Shown here: one piece after another, positions 1 through 6,845 of the stretch | Layout: each line of letters starts with the position of its first letter | Numbering within the stretch: position 1 is the stretch's first letter | Source: an uncultured Bacteroidota bacterium | Lineage (GTDB): Bacteria; Bacteroidota; Bacteroidia; Chitinophagales; Chitinophagaceae | Direction: 5' to 3' | DNA: 12,361 nucleotides | Assembly: GCA_903879995.1 (NCBI GenBank) | Contig: CAIRNW010000336.1 | Span: forward strand, 1 to 12,361 | Notes under the pieces: generated by a model | Databases searched by the model: none | What the model saw: only the letters and a program-made list of their open reading frames with translations | What the model was told of the DNA's origin: nothing | Program-made: the position numbers and the translations under genes

Positions 1-1068
1 GCCCATATTTCGTTTTACTTCAGCTACATATTCTTTGATCTGCTGTTCTTTGTCTTTCTTACAAATCAATAAAGCATCCTCCGTATCAACAATGATATAG
101 TCACGTAATCCTTGTAGCAATACTAATTTTTTATCAGGGGCATGGACCATGCAATTATTGGCATCGACTACCATCACATTTTTCCCGACCACTGCATTTC
201 CAAAATAATCTTTCTCCATATTATCCCACGCGCTATTCCAGGTTCCTAAATCGCTCCACCCAAAACTGGCAGGAATCACAAATACATTAGAGGCTTTTTC
301 CATTACTCCAAAATCTACAGACACATTGGTACACTGCGGATAAATACGCTCAATAGCTTCTCGCTCCGTAGCCGTGTTAAAATGCTCTTTCTCCGCAGCA
401 AAAACCTCATATACTTCAGACAAATGGGATTCAAAAGCTGTAAGGACAGTACTTACTTTCCAGGTAAAAATACCAGCATTCCATAAAAAATCTCCACTGG
501 CAATAAAAGCCTTTGCAATTTCCTCGCTGGGTTTTTCTGTAAAAGTTTTAACCTTAAAAACATCAGGAGCGGCTTGCATCATTTCGTGTTGGATATAACC
601 ATATCCTGTATTGGGATGGGTTGGCTTGATGCCAATGGTCACTAATGAATTGACGCTCTCCACAAAATCAAGTGCCTTGGAAGCTGTTTCAATAAACTGC
701 TCAGTTTCTGTTACTAAATGATCCGCAGGAGCGGCTATCATCACAGCATCAGGATCCTTGGCTTGTAAATGAAAAGCAATGTAAGCAATACAAGCCGCTG
801 TATTTTTTCGGGAAGGCTCTGCGAGGATATTCGAAGCAGGTAGTTCAGGAAGCTGCGCCTTTACAATATCCACATACTCATGTGAGGTAACCACATAAAC
901 ATTTGCGGGAGGTACTACTTTACTATAGCGATCATAACTCTGTTGGATCAAGGTTCGTCCCATACCCAAAATATCCAGAAACTGTTTGGGATAACGGGTT
1001 CTGCTCATGGGCCAAAACCGGCTTCCAATTCCACCGGCCATGATGGCCACATACTGATTATTCTTCAT
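1..1068 (-). CDS. manC: Mannose-1-phosphate guanylyltransferase (3' end cut by window edge)
   Basis: Makes GDP-mannose from GTP and mannose 1-phosphate in the cytoplasm, a precursor for LPS, capsule and GDP-fucose-type sugars. Translating the minus strand gives 356 uninterrupted residues with no stop, so the gene continues past the left edge; the visible end resembles the usual C-terminus, so probably only a few residues are missing. Motifs seen: the nucleotidyltransferase signature AGGIGSRFWPMSR at residues 11-23, EPSRKNTA (84-91), APADH (113-117), TEKP (177-180) with its sugar-binding lysine, WNAG (196-199), and GWSDLGTW (270-277). These are the blocks of the single-domain GDP-mannose pyrophosphorylase family; no C-terminal phosphomannose isomerase domain is present in what can be seen. 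The start is ATG at 1066-1068, only 8 bases after the kdsD stop, so the two are probably cotranscribed. No clear Shine-Dalgarno sequence. Confidence 0.95.
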   Translation of the reverse strand, partial: MKNNQYVAIMAGGIGSRFWPMSRTRYPKQFLDILGMGRTLIQQSYDRYSKVVPPANVYVVTSHEYVDIVKAQLPELPASNILAEPSRKNTAACIAYIAFHLQAKDPDAVMIAAPADHLVTETEQFIETASKALDFVESVNSLVTIGIKPTHPNTGYGYIQHEMMQAAPDVFKVKTFTEKPSEEIAKAFIASGDFLWNAGIFTWKVSTVLTAFESHLSEVYEVFAAEKEHFNTATEREAIERIYPQCTNVSVDFGVMEKASNVFVIPASFGWSDLGTWNSAWDNMEKDYFGNAVVGKNVMVVDANNCMVHAPDKKLVLLQGLRDYIIVDTEDALLICKKDKEQQIKEYVAEVKRNMG

Positions 1069-1076
1069 AGGATATT

Positions 1077-2039
1077 TTATAACAAACCCTCGCGTAGCAA
1101 ATCATGAATATGAATGATACCGAGATATTGCTGGTTTTCTGCTATTGCAATTTGTGTGATCTTCTTTTTCCGAAGTAGATCCAGTGCGGAAACAGCTAAC
1201 TCATCCGGAGAAATAGTGACCGGATCTTTAGTCATCACATCCGCTGCGGTTAATCCATCGATTGATTTACCCTGATCTAACAAGCGGCGTAAATCCCCAT
1301 CCGTAATGATCCCCACTAATTGATCCGCTTCATTCACTACTGCCGTAACCCCCAAGCGTCCCGCAGTCATGGTTACAATTACTTCTCGTAAGTTTTGGTT
1401 GATTTTTACTGCGGGCTTTTCATTTTGCACGCCTAAGTCTTGTACACGCAGATACAATTTTTTACCCAACGCACCTCCCGGATGAAACTTTGCAAAATCC
1501 TCTGAACGAAATCCTTTCAACTCCATTAAACAAATAGCCAATGCATCCCCCATGGCTAATTGAGCTGTGGTGCTGCTGGTGGGAGCCAGATTATTTGGAC
1601 ACGCTTCTTGTTGTACCGTTGTATCCAAAATCAAAGAGGCTTGTTGTGCTAATGAAGAATGAATATTGCCAACCATAGCAATGATGGTATTACCGAAATT
1701 GCGCACCAATTGAACCAAAGCACGAATCTCAGGACTCTCACCGCTTTTACTGATTATAATAACCACATCATCCTGCTGAACCATTCCTAAATCCCCATGA
1801 ATAGCGTCTGCTGCATGCATGAATAAAGAAGGGGTGCCGGTAGAATTAAACGTGGCAACAATTTTTTGAGCAATCACTGCGCTTTTCCCAATCCCACTGA
1901 TCACTACACGACCCTTGGTAGTCGAGAGAGCTTCAACTGCTTTTACAAATTGATCATTGATAGAGGAACGTAGCCCCAGAATGGATTGAGCCTCTAAGTC
2001 GAGGGTTCGTAGGGCGGTTTGCTGAATCAACTCCTTCAT
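1077..2039 (-). CDS. kdsD: Arabinose-5-phosphate isomerase, KpsF/GutQ family (SIS + two CBS domains)
   Basis: Interconverts ribulose 5-phosphate and arabinose 5-phosphate, the first step toward Kdo for LPS. Numbered from the ATG (320 residues): SIS sugar-isomerase domain about 30-165 with SGIGKS (48-53) and SKSGESPE (97-104), then HPGGALGKK (186-194), then two CBS domains at about 200-255 and 268-318. The residues aligning with those reported as important in E. coli KdsD (Lys59, Glu111, Glu152, His193) are all present as Lys52, Glu104, Glu145 and His186. The open frame extends 8 codons upstream to a TTG at 2061-2063, giving 328 residues; I chose the ATG at 2037-2039 because it is the stronger codon and still leaves a normal N-terminal helix. 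Upstream of the TTG there is an in-frame TAA. The CBS pair may bind adenosine nucleotides (family knowledge). First gene of a probable kdsD-manC unit. Confidence 0.95.
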   Translation of the reverse strand: MKELIQQTALRTLDLEAQSILGLRSSINDQFVKAVEALSTTKGRVVISGIGKSAVIAQKIVATFNSTGTPSLFMHAADAIHGDLGMVQQDDVVIIISKSGESPEIRALVQLVRNFGNTIIAMVGNIHSSLAQQASLILDTTVQQEACPNNLAPTSSTTAQLAMGDALAICLMELKGFRSEDFAKFHPGGALGKKLYLRVQDLGVQNEKPAVKINQNLREVIVTMTAGRLGVTAVVNEADQLVGIITDGDLRRLLDQGKSIDGLTAADVMTKDPVTISPDELAVSALDLLRKKKITQIAIAENQQYLGIIHIHDLLREGLL

Positions 2040-2077
2040 AGGCCGGGGATCGGACTTCTTCAAGTTCTTCTTTTATT

Positions 2078-2091
2078 TCCCGTAAACGGGA
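2078..2091. repeat. Inverted repeat TCCCGTAAACGGGA upstream of kdsD
   Basis: Six-base arms TCCCGT and ACGGGA around a central AA, 38 bases upstream of the chosen kdsD start. It could be an operator or part of the kdsD leader; the two-base centre is too short for a good RNA hairpin loop without opening inner pairs. The repeat is directly visible, its role is not. Confidence 0.4.
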
Positions 2092-2174
2092 GTCAAAATT
2101 AGCCCCATTTAAGTAGAAATCAGTCCTGTTTACAAATGTGGAATTTTAACTAAACATCTCTTCCACAGGAGCGT

Positions 2175-2187
2175 TATACTAAGTATA
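2175..2187. repeat. Palindrome TATACTAAGTATA in the kdsD/recQ intergenic region
   Basis: Six-base arms TATACT and AGTATA around one central A, in the middle of the divergent region. Such symmetry suits a dimeric repressor site, but in AT-rich DNA it may arise by chance. Confidence 0.3.
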
Positions 2188-2263
2188 TTCGTTACCCAAC
2201 TTGTTGCTGTTCCTTTTTATAAAAAAATCAAACAACTAGTTCATAATCAAATATTTATAAATC

Positions 2264-2283
2264 AAGGTCCCTTTGGTGACCTT
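2264..2283 (+). repeat. Inverted repeat (possible hairpin) in the recQ leader
   Basis: Arms AAGGTC (2264-2269) and GACCTT (2278-2283) pair perfectly across an 8-base loop, 28 bases upstream of the recQ ATG. The loop holds the only TTTG on this strand of the intergenic region, so the repeat may overlap a weak -7 element. No T-run follows, so it is not an intrinsic terminator. Confidence 0.35.
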
Positions 2284-2311
2284 CCAAATAAAAGGAGTAC
2301 CTTAAGAATTC

Positions 2312-4576
2312 ATGAGCACGCTAACCAAAAAGACCCCTGCTAAAAAATCACCGGGCAAGAAAAAAGCTTCTAATACTGCTCCTAAAAAAGACCTCCACGA
2401 GGCGCTACATCAATATTTTGGTTTCAAGAAATTCAAAGGCACACAGGAAAAAGCCATTGAAAGTTTATTAGCCGGACATGACACGTTTGTAATTATGCCC
2501 ACCGGTGGGGGCAAGAGTTTATGCTACCAATTACCCGCCCTGATCAGTGAGGGGGTTGCCATTTTTGTTTCGCCGCTGATTGCACTCATGAAAAATCAAG
2601 TGGATCTGATTCGCGGATTTAGTAGTCATGACCAGGTTGCACACTTTTTAAATTCTACTCTCTCCAAAAAAGAAATACGTGCCGTACAAGATGATTTGCT
2701 CAGCGGCACTACTAAAATGCTTTATGTAGCTCCGGAAACATTGGCCAAACAAGAGAATCTTGATTTTTTTGCGGCCCTGCCGGTTTCTTTTTTTGCAGTG
2801 GATGAAGCTCACTGTATTTCAGAATGGGGCCATGATTTCAGACCGGAGTATCGACGGTTAAGAGAAATGATGACACAGATTAATGCAGCGGCACCGGTAA
2901 TGGCATTAACAGCAACAGCTACTCCAAAAGTCCAAAGCGATATCATTAAAAACTTGGACCTAAGAGATCCGAATGTTTTTATTTCCTCCTTCAATCGTCC
3001 CAATCTTTACTATGAGGTATTACCCAAAGTAAAAAAAGCGCAAACCGATGAGAGCATTGTTCGATTCATCAAAAGCATGAAGGGAAAGAGCGGTATCATC
3101 TATACGCTCAATAGAAAAACTACGGAAGAACTAGCAGATGTGCTGATGGCCAATGGTATCAAAGCCGTTGCCTATCATGCCGGACTGGATGGTAAAGTAC
3201 GTGCAGAAAGACAAGATCAATTTTTGGGTGAAGAAATGCAAGTGATCTGTGCCACCATCGCGTTTGGAATGGGAATTGACAAACCAGATATTCGATTTGT
3301 GATTCATTATAATATTCCAAAAAGTATTGAGAATTACTATCAGGAAACCGGAAGAGCCGGACGTGATGGATTAGAAGGTCGTTGTGTTTTATACTACTCT
3401 CATAAAGATGTTTCAAAACTAGAGCATCTGATGCGTGATAAGCCCTTGAGTGAACGCGAAGTGGGAGCGCAGTTGATTCACGAAACAGTAGCTTTTGCAG
3501 AAACAGGAGTGTGTCGCAGAAAAGTATTGATGAGTTATTTTGGTGAAGAATTTACACAAGAGAACTGTGGTCAATGTGATAACTGTAAACATCCCAAGGA
3601 AAAAATTGAAGCCAAGGCTGAAGCTGCGCTGGTATTAAAAGCAATTCGTCAGTTGGACGAACGGTTTGCTACAGACTATGTAGTACAAATCATCTCCGGA
3701 AAACTAACACCACAAATCACGCTTTTTAGACATGAAGGGCTTGAAGTTTTTGCGAGCGGAAATAATCAAGAGGCATTTTTCTGGCAATCGCTAATTCGAC
3801 AAATGATTTTAGAAGGGCTTTTGTCAAAAGATATTGAAGAATACGGTGTATTGAAATTCACAAAAAAAGGAGAAGCCTTTTTGAAAAAACCAAAGTCCTT
3901 CACCATTGTACTAAACAAACAATATGAAAATGCAGATGGGGAGGATGATTGGGAAGTGGCAGAAGAAATCGAAGAGCTAACGGTTGATCAGGCGCTCTTC
4001 AAACAATTATTGGATTTGCGTCAACAAGAAGCTAAAAAAAGATCCCTACCTCCATTTGTAATATTCCTGGAAACTTCACTCCGAGATATGGCCACTACCT
4101 ATCCAATTACATTGGAAGGTTTAGAAAAGTGCCAGGGTGTAAGTAAGGGTAAAGCCATTAAATATGGTAAACCATTTGTAGAATTAATTGCCACATATGT
4201 TGAAGAAAATAATATAGAGCGCCCCGATGATTTTGTAATGAAGAGTGTGGTCAACAAAAGCGGAGACAAGGTTTATATTATTCAAAACACGGATAAAAAA
4301 GTTCCTCTCGAAACAATAGCCAAGAATAAAGGATGGCGCATGGACCAAATGCTGGAAGAAATGGAAACCATTGCTGCCAGCGGAACACGATTAAATCTTG
4401 ATTACGCCATCGATGAAATGATCGATGAAGAAGAACAAGAGGAAATCATTGCTTATTTCAAAAGCTGTGAAACCTCTTCGTTACAAGTAGCACAGGAAGA
4501 ATTATCAGAATTTGACTTTACCTGGGAACAACTGAAAATAATGCGTATCAAATTCCTGACTAAGTACGGAATGTAA
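2312..4576 (+). CDS. recQ: ATP-dependent DNA helicase RecQ, long form
   Basis: 3'-5' superfamily 2 helicase acting in recombination and replication-fork repair. Domains in order: a lysine-rich N-terminal tail (1-28, repeated KK/SPGKKK-like basic stretch); helicase core with motif I MPTGGGKS (62-69), DEAH box (164-167), motif III TATAT (200-204) and motif VI QETGRAGRDG (344-353); zinc-binding part of RecQ-C with Cys401, Cys419, Cys422 and Cys425; winged-helix RQC region about 435-530; HRDC domain about 556-632; then a further 120 residues (635-754) absent from the roughly 610-residue E. coli protein. That tail contains an acidic stretch around 701-711 and looks helical. The ATG at 2312 is the first in-frame start near the AAAGGAG and gives a full protein. 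The gene stands alone, diverging from kdsD and converging on the downstream lipoprotein gene with 19 bases between stops. Confidence 0.97.
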   Translation: MSTLTKKTPAKKSPGKKKASNTAPKKDLHEALHQYFGFKKFKGTQEKAIESLLAGHDTFVIMPTGGGKSLCYQLPALISEGVAIFVSPLIALMKNQVDLIRGFSSHDQVAHFLNSTLSKKEIRAVQDDLLSGTTKMLYVAPETLAKQENLDFFAALPVSFFAVDEAHCISEWGHDFRPEYRRLREMMTQINAAAPVMALTATATPKVQSDIIKNLDLRDPNVFISSFNRPNLYYEVLPKVKKAQTDESIVRFIKSMKGKSGIIYTLNRKTTEELADVLMANGIKAVAYHAGLDGKVRAERQDQFLGEEMQVICATIAFGMGIDKPDIRFVIHYNIPKSIENYYQETGRAGRDGLEGRCVLYYSHKDVSKLEHLMRDKPLSEREVGAQLIHETVAFAETGVCRRKVLMSYFGEEFTQENCGQCDNCKHPKEKIEAKAEAALVLKAIRQLDERFATDYVVQIISGKLTPQITLFRHEGLEVFASGNNQEAFFWQSLIRQMILEGLLSKDIEEYGVLKFTKKGEAFLKKPKSFTIVLNKQYENADGEDDWEVAEEIEELTVDQALFKQLLDLRQQEAKKRSLPPFVIFLETSLRDMATTYPITLEGLEKCQGVSKGKAIKYGKPFVELIATYVEENNIERPDDFVMKSVVNKSGDKVYIIQNTDKKVPLETIAKNKGWRMDQMLEEMETIAASGTRLNLDYAIDEMIDEEEQEEIIAYFKSCETSSLQVAQEELSEFDFTWEQLKIMRIKFLTKYGM

Positions 4577-4595
4577 TAACGCTACTATTTGTTAC

Positions 4596-5489
4596 TTATC
4601 CTTTAGGCTTCTCTAATAACTTGAAGAATTGATCTAGTTGTGGTAAAATCACAATGCGCGTACGACGATTAGCCGCACGACCTTCTTTAGTTCCATTATC
4701 TGCAACCGGTTTGTATTCACTACGTCCTGCGGCTACCATTTTAGCTGGATCTAATCCATATTTTGTTTGCAGTAGACGCACTACCGTTGTAGCACGCAGC
4801 ACACTTAAATCCCAGTTATCACTGATTACACCACTACCATTAAAGGCTACTCCATCCGTATGCCCTTCCACCATAAACTCCAGGTCGGGTTGATTCTTGA
4901 GTACCAATGCCACTTTACCCAACACTTCATTCGCACGATCAGTTACTTGATAGCTGCCGGTCTTGAACAATAACTTATCAGAAATATCAACATACACCAC
5001 TCCTTTATCTACCTTGATATTGATATCCTCATCCGCTAAATTCCCAATGGCACCTTTTAAGTTCATCACTAAAGCCATATTCAATGAATCCTTGTAAGAC
5101 ATCTGTTGCTGGATATTTTGAATATAGAGATCCTTGATTCCCAGATTGTCCATTGACTTTTTAATACTCTCTGCTTGCTGCGTAGAAATCACAGAAAGAT
5201 TTTCAAGCTGCTTGAGCGTTTGGTTATTGTTAGCTTTCCAATAATCAATTTGCTCTTGTAATTCTTTGATACGCGCAGTTAATAAGGCCTTCTCGCGCTC
5301 TAAGGTTTCTTTCTGACGAGTAAGAATTCCTTTTTCTTCGCCACAAACATTGTTTTCTGATTCCAGTGTTTTATACCGGTCTTGCAGCTTTGCATACTCT
5401 GTTTGTGCATTTTTAAATTTTTTACTGCTTACACAAGAAATCAAAAAGAGGGGTGCAATGGCGATGAAGAAAAAGGAACGTAAACGCAT
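4596..5489 (-). CDS. OmpA-family peptidoglycan-associated lipoprotein with coiled coil
   Basis: Predicted outer-membrane lipoprotein that tethers the membrane to peptidoglycan. From the ATG at 5487-5489 it has 297 residues: a lipoprotein signal (basic MRLR, hydrophobic FFFIAIAPLF, lipobox LISC with the lipidated Cys at 19), a long charged helical stretch about 24-135 rich in E, K, Q and L and probably coiled coil, then an OmpA C-terminal domain about 165-285 with LLFKTGS (173-179), EGHTDG (208-213), NWDLS (225-229) and NRRTR (274-278); the Asp of NWDLS and the first Arg of NRRTR are typical diaminopimelate-contacting positions in the family. The frame stays open upstream to 5684, but that would lose the signal peptide and run over the opposite-strand transporter gene, so I reject the longer start. 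A perfect minus-strand -7 box lies at 5515-5522. No specific gene name can be assigned; it resembles Pal/MotB-type OmpA proteins. Confidence 0.92.
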   Translation of the reverse strand: MRLRSFFFIAIAPLFLISCVSSKKFKNAQTEYAKLQDRYKTLESENNVCGEEKGILTRQKETLEREKALLTARIKELQEQIDYWKANNNQTLKQLENLSVISTQQAESIKKSMDNLGIKDLYIQNIQQQMSYKDSLNMALVMNLKGAIGNLADEDINIKVDKGVVYVDISDKLLFKTGSYQVTDRANEVLGKVALVLKNQPDLEFMVEGHTDGVAFNGSGVISDNWDLSVLRATTVVRLLQTKYGLDPAKMVAAGRSEYKPVADNGTKEGRAANRRTRIVILPQLDQFFKLLEKPKG

Positions 5490-5514
5490 GGATATAAATT
5501 GAAGGTTAGTATTG

Positions 5515-5522
5515 CAAATATA
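5515..5522 (-). promoter_or_regulatory. -7 promoter box for the OmpA-like lipoprotein gene
   Basis: Read on the minus strand this is TATATTTG, a perfect match to the Bacteroidota -7 element TAnnTTTG, followed by CA. It lies 25 bases upstream of the lipoprotein ATG and predicts a short leader of about 20 bases. I see no TTTG or TTG at the expected -33 position. Confidence 0.5.
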
Positions 5523-5538
5523 AAAACCATCTCGTTTC

Positions 5539-5552
5539 TTTAACCTGTTAAA
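5539..5552. promoter_or_regulatory. Palindrome TTTAACCTGTTAAA, candidate operator
   Basis: Perfect six-base arms TTTAAC and GTTAAA around CT. The right arm overlaps the first four bases of the transporter gene's -7 box (5549-5556), and the site also sits where the -33 region of the divergent lipoprotein promoter would be. A dimeric regulator bound here could affect both genes. The symmetry and overlap are seen; regulation is inferred. Confidence 0.4.
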
Positions 5553-5556
5553 TTTG
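5549..5556 (+). promoter_or_regulatory. -7 promoter box for the MFS transporter gene
   Basis: TAAATTTG matches TAnnTTTG exactly and ends only three bases before the ATG at 5560. With the usual distance to the transcription start, the message would begin at or next to the start codon, so it may be leaderless. No -33 element is evident. Confidence 0.4.
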
Positions 5557-5559
5557 TAG

Positions 5560-6777
5560 ATGCAACAAAAAAGAAAGGCAGCAGTTGGATTCATTTTTGT
5601 AACCCTGTTTTTGGACGTGATGGGGTGGGGGCTGATTATTCCTGTTATGCCCGCACTGGTATCCAGCCTGAAAGGGGTGCCCATTAACGAAGCCAGTTCC
5701 TATGGCGCCTTGCTACTATTTTCCTACGCATTTACCCAATTTTTCTTTGCACCGGTCATGGGTAATCTGAGTGATCGCTTTGGAAGAAGGCCTGTACTAT
5801 TGCTCTCACTTTTCGGTTTTGCCATTGATTATTTACTCCTAGCCTGGGCTCCTACTTTTTCCTGGCTGTTGGTGGGTAGGATAATTGCAGGAATTGCAGG
5901 TTCAAGTGTGAGTACAGGTGGCGCGTACATTGCAGATGTAAGCAATGAATCAAATCGGGCAAAAAACTATGGCATGATTGGCGCTGCATTTGGGCTAGGC
6001 TTTATTGTTGGTCCTGCCCTGGGGGGATTATTGGCAGGATGGGGGGTTCGTGCACCTTTTTATGCAGCTGCATTACTGTGTGTGTTCAATGGGCTATATG
6101 GCTACTTTATACTCCCTGAGTCGTTGGCACCAGAAAATCGTAGAAAATTTGAATGGAAACGCGCCAACGCTTTTGGTGCATTTAAAATATTTACCACCTA
6201 CCCCCGTGCTACGTATTTAGGCCTGGTATACTTTCTTATTTACATGGGCGCACAAGCAGTTCAAAGCACGTGGAGCTATTTTACCATCTATCGTTTTGGT
6301 TGGGGCGAAAGTAGAGTTGGGTTTTCGCTAGCAGTAGTTGGTGTATTGGTAGCTTTAGTGCAATCAGTATTGATTCGAATTATTAACCCACGGATAGGAA
6401 ATGAAAAAAGTATATACCTCGGGTTATCACTTTACACAACCGGGCTCACGCTATTTGCCTTTGCCTCACAAGGATGGATGATGTACTTTTTTTTAATCCC
6501 TTATTGCCTGGGTGGGATTGCCGGCCCATCCTTACAATCTACACTAGCAGGACTTTTGCCTTCTAATGTGCAGGGCGAATTACAAGGTGCATTAACCAGT
6601 TTAATGAGCCTGACAGCCATGTTAGGGCCACTAATCATGAACAACCTTTTCACCCTTTTTACCAGACCCGATACCACCATACATTTCCCTGGGATTTCCT
6701 TTCTTATGGGTGCGATTTTTATGTCTAGTGCTCTAATAATCAGCTGGTTAAATTTCAGTCGAGCAAACACTCGTTAG
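5560..6777 (+). CDS. TetA-like MFS transporter (TCR/Tet family)
   Basis: Predicted inner-membrane proton-coupled exporter of the major facilitator superfamily, 405 residues with about 12 hydrophobic segments. Strong resemblance to the TetA group: LDVMGWGLIIPVMP in the first segment (Asp19), motif A GNLSDRFGRRPVLLL (68-82), a charged AIDYLLLAWAP (88-98, Asp90), RIIAGIAGSS (107-116), GAYIAD (121-126), and antiporter motif C from GAAFGLGF to GGLLAGWG (141-162). ES in ILPES (184-188) ends the N-terminal half. The ATG is fixed by an in-frame TAG directly before it. The substrate cannot be read from sequence; chromosomal members of this family are common and resistance to tetracycline should not be assumed. 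It diverges from the lipoprotein gene across 70 bases and is followed 68 bases later by pckA. The TTTAAC/GTTAAA palindrome over its -7 box suggests repressor control. Confidence 0.93.
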   Translation: MQQKRKAAVGFIFVTLFLDVMGWGLIIPVMPALVSSLKGVPINEASSYGALLLFSYAFTQFFFAPVMGNLSDRFGRRPVLLLSLFGFAIDYLLLAWAPTFSWLLVGRIIAGIAGSSVSTGGAYIADVSNESNRAKNYGMIGAAFGLGFIVGPALGGLLAGWGVRAPFYAAALLCVFNGLYGYFILPESLAPENRRKFEWKRANAFGAFKIFTTYPRATYLGLVYFLIYMGAQAVQSTWSYFTIYRFGWGESRVGFSLAVVGVLVALVQSVLIRIINPRIGNEKSIYLGLSLYTTGLTLFAFASQGWMMYFFLIPYCLGGIAGPSLQSTLAGLLPSNVQGELQGALTSLMSLTAMLGPLIMNNLFTLFTRPDTTIHFPGISFLMGAIFMSSALIISWLNFSRANTR

Positions 6778-6793
6778 TTTAATTTTTTCTTGG

Positions 6794-6801
6794 CACCTTT
6801 G
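6794..6801 (+). promoter_or_regulatory. Probable -7 box for pckA
   Basis: CACCTTTG differs from TAnnTTTG at the first base only and is followed by CAG, as at the nfu promoter. It lies 44 bases upstream of the pckA ATG in a 68-base gap and would give a leader of about 40 bases. No -33 element is clear. Confidence 0.35.
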
Positions 6802-6845
6802 CAGCAGATCGGGCATTCCGGTCCAACGATTACAAGCCATTATCC

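Larger units (their letters stand above)
2040..2311. promoter_or_regulatory. Divergent intergenic region between kdsD and recQ
   Basis: AT-rich, 272 bases, with no coding frame I can support. It must carry the promoters of both flanking genes. Only imperfect matches to the Bacteroidota -7 element TAnnTTTG are visible: CACATTTG on the minus strand at 2133-2140 (toward kdsD) and TCCCTTTG on the plus strand at 2268-2275 (toward recQ). Neither has a convincing -33 partner. Three short inverted repeats lie in it and are listed separately. A purine-rich AAAGGAG at 2291-2297 lies 14 bases before the recQ ATG, longer than the usual spacing for a ribosome binding site. Confidence 0.5.

Noticed and set aside
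374..598. Plus-strand 74-codon frame opposite manC
   Set aside because: manC is continuous with all family motifs here, and the opposite frame shows no start context or homology I recognise.
2040..2063. TTG start for kdsD at 2061-2063
   Set aside because: An ATG lies 8 codons downstream and retains a full SIS domain; there is no better ribosome binding site for the TTG. It remains a possible alternative.
3159..3416. Minus-strand 85-codon frame inside recQ
   Set aside because: It lies wholly opposite the conserved helicase core, and its composition reflects the reverse complement of that gene.
4571..4595. GTAA...TTAC pairing between recQ and the lipoprotein gene
   Set aside because: Only four A/T-rich pairs, with no GC-rich stem or T-run.
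5490..5684. Upstream extension of the lipoprotein frame by 65 codons (362-residue version)
   Set aside because: It would bury the lipoprotein signal peptide, run through both -7 boxes and overlap the start of the opposite-strand transporter gene.
5560..6777. Calling the transporter a tetracycline resistance gene
   Set aside because: It has TetA-family motifs, but many chromosomal members have other or unknown substrates and there is no tetR beside it.
6760..6789. Possible terminator: CGAG-CAAACA-CTCG followed by a T-rich run after the transporter stop
   Set aside because: The stem is only four pairs, overlaps the coding end and is separated from the T-run, which is too weak to call.
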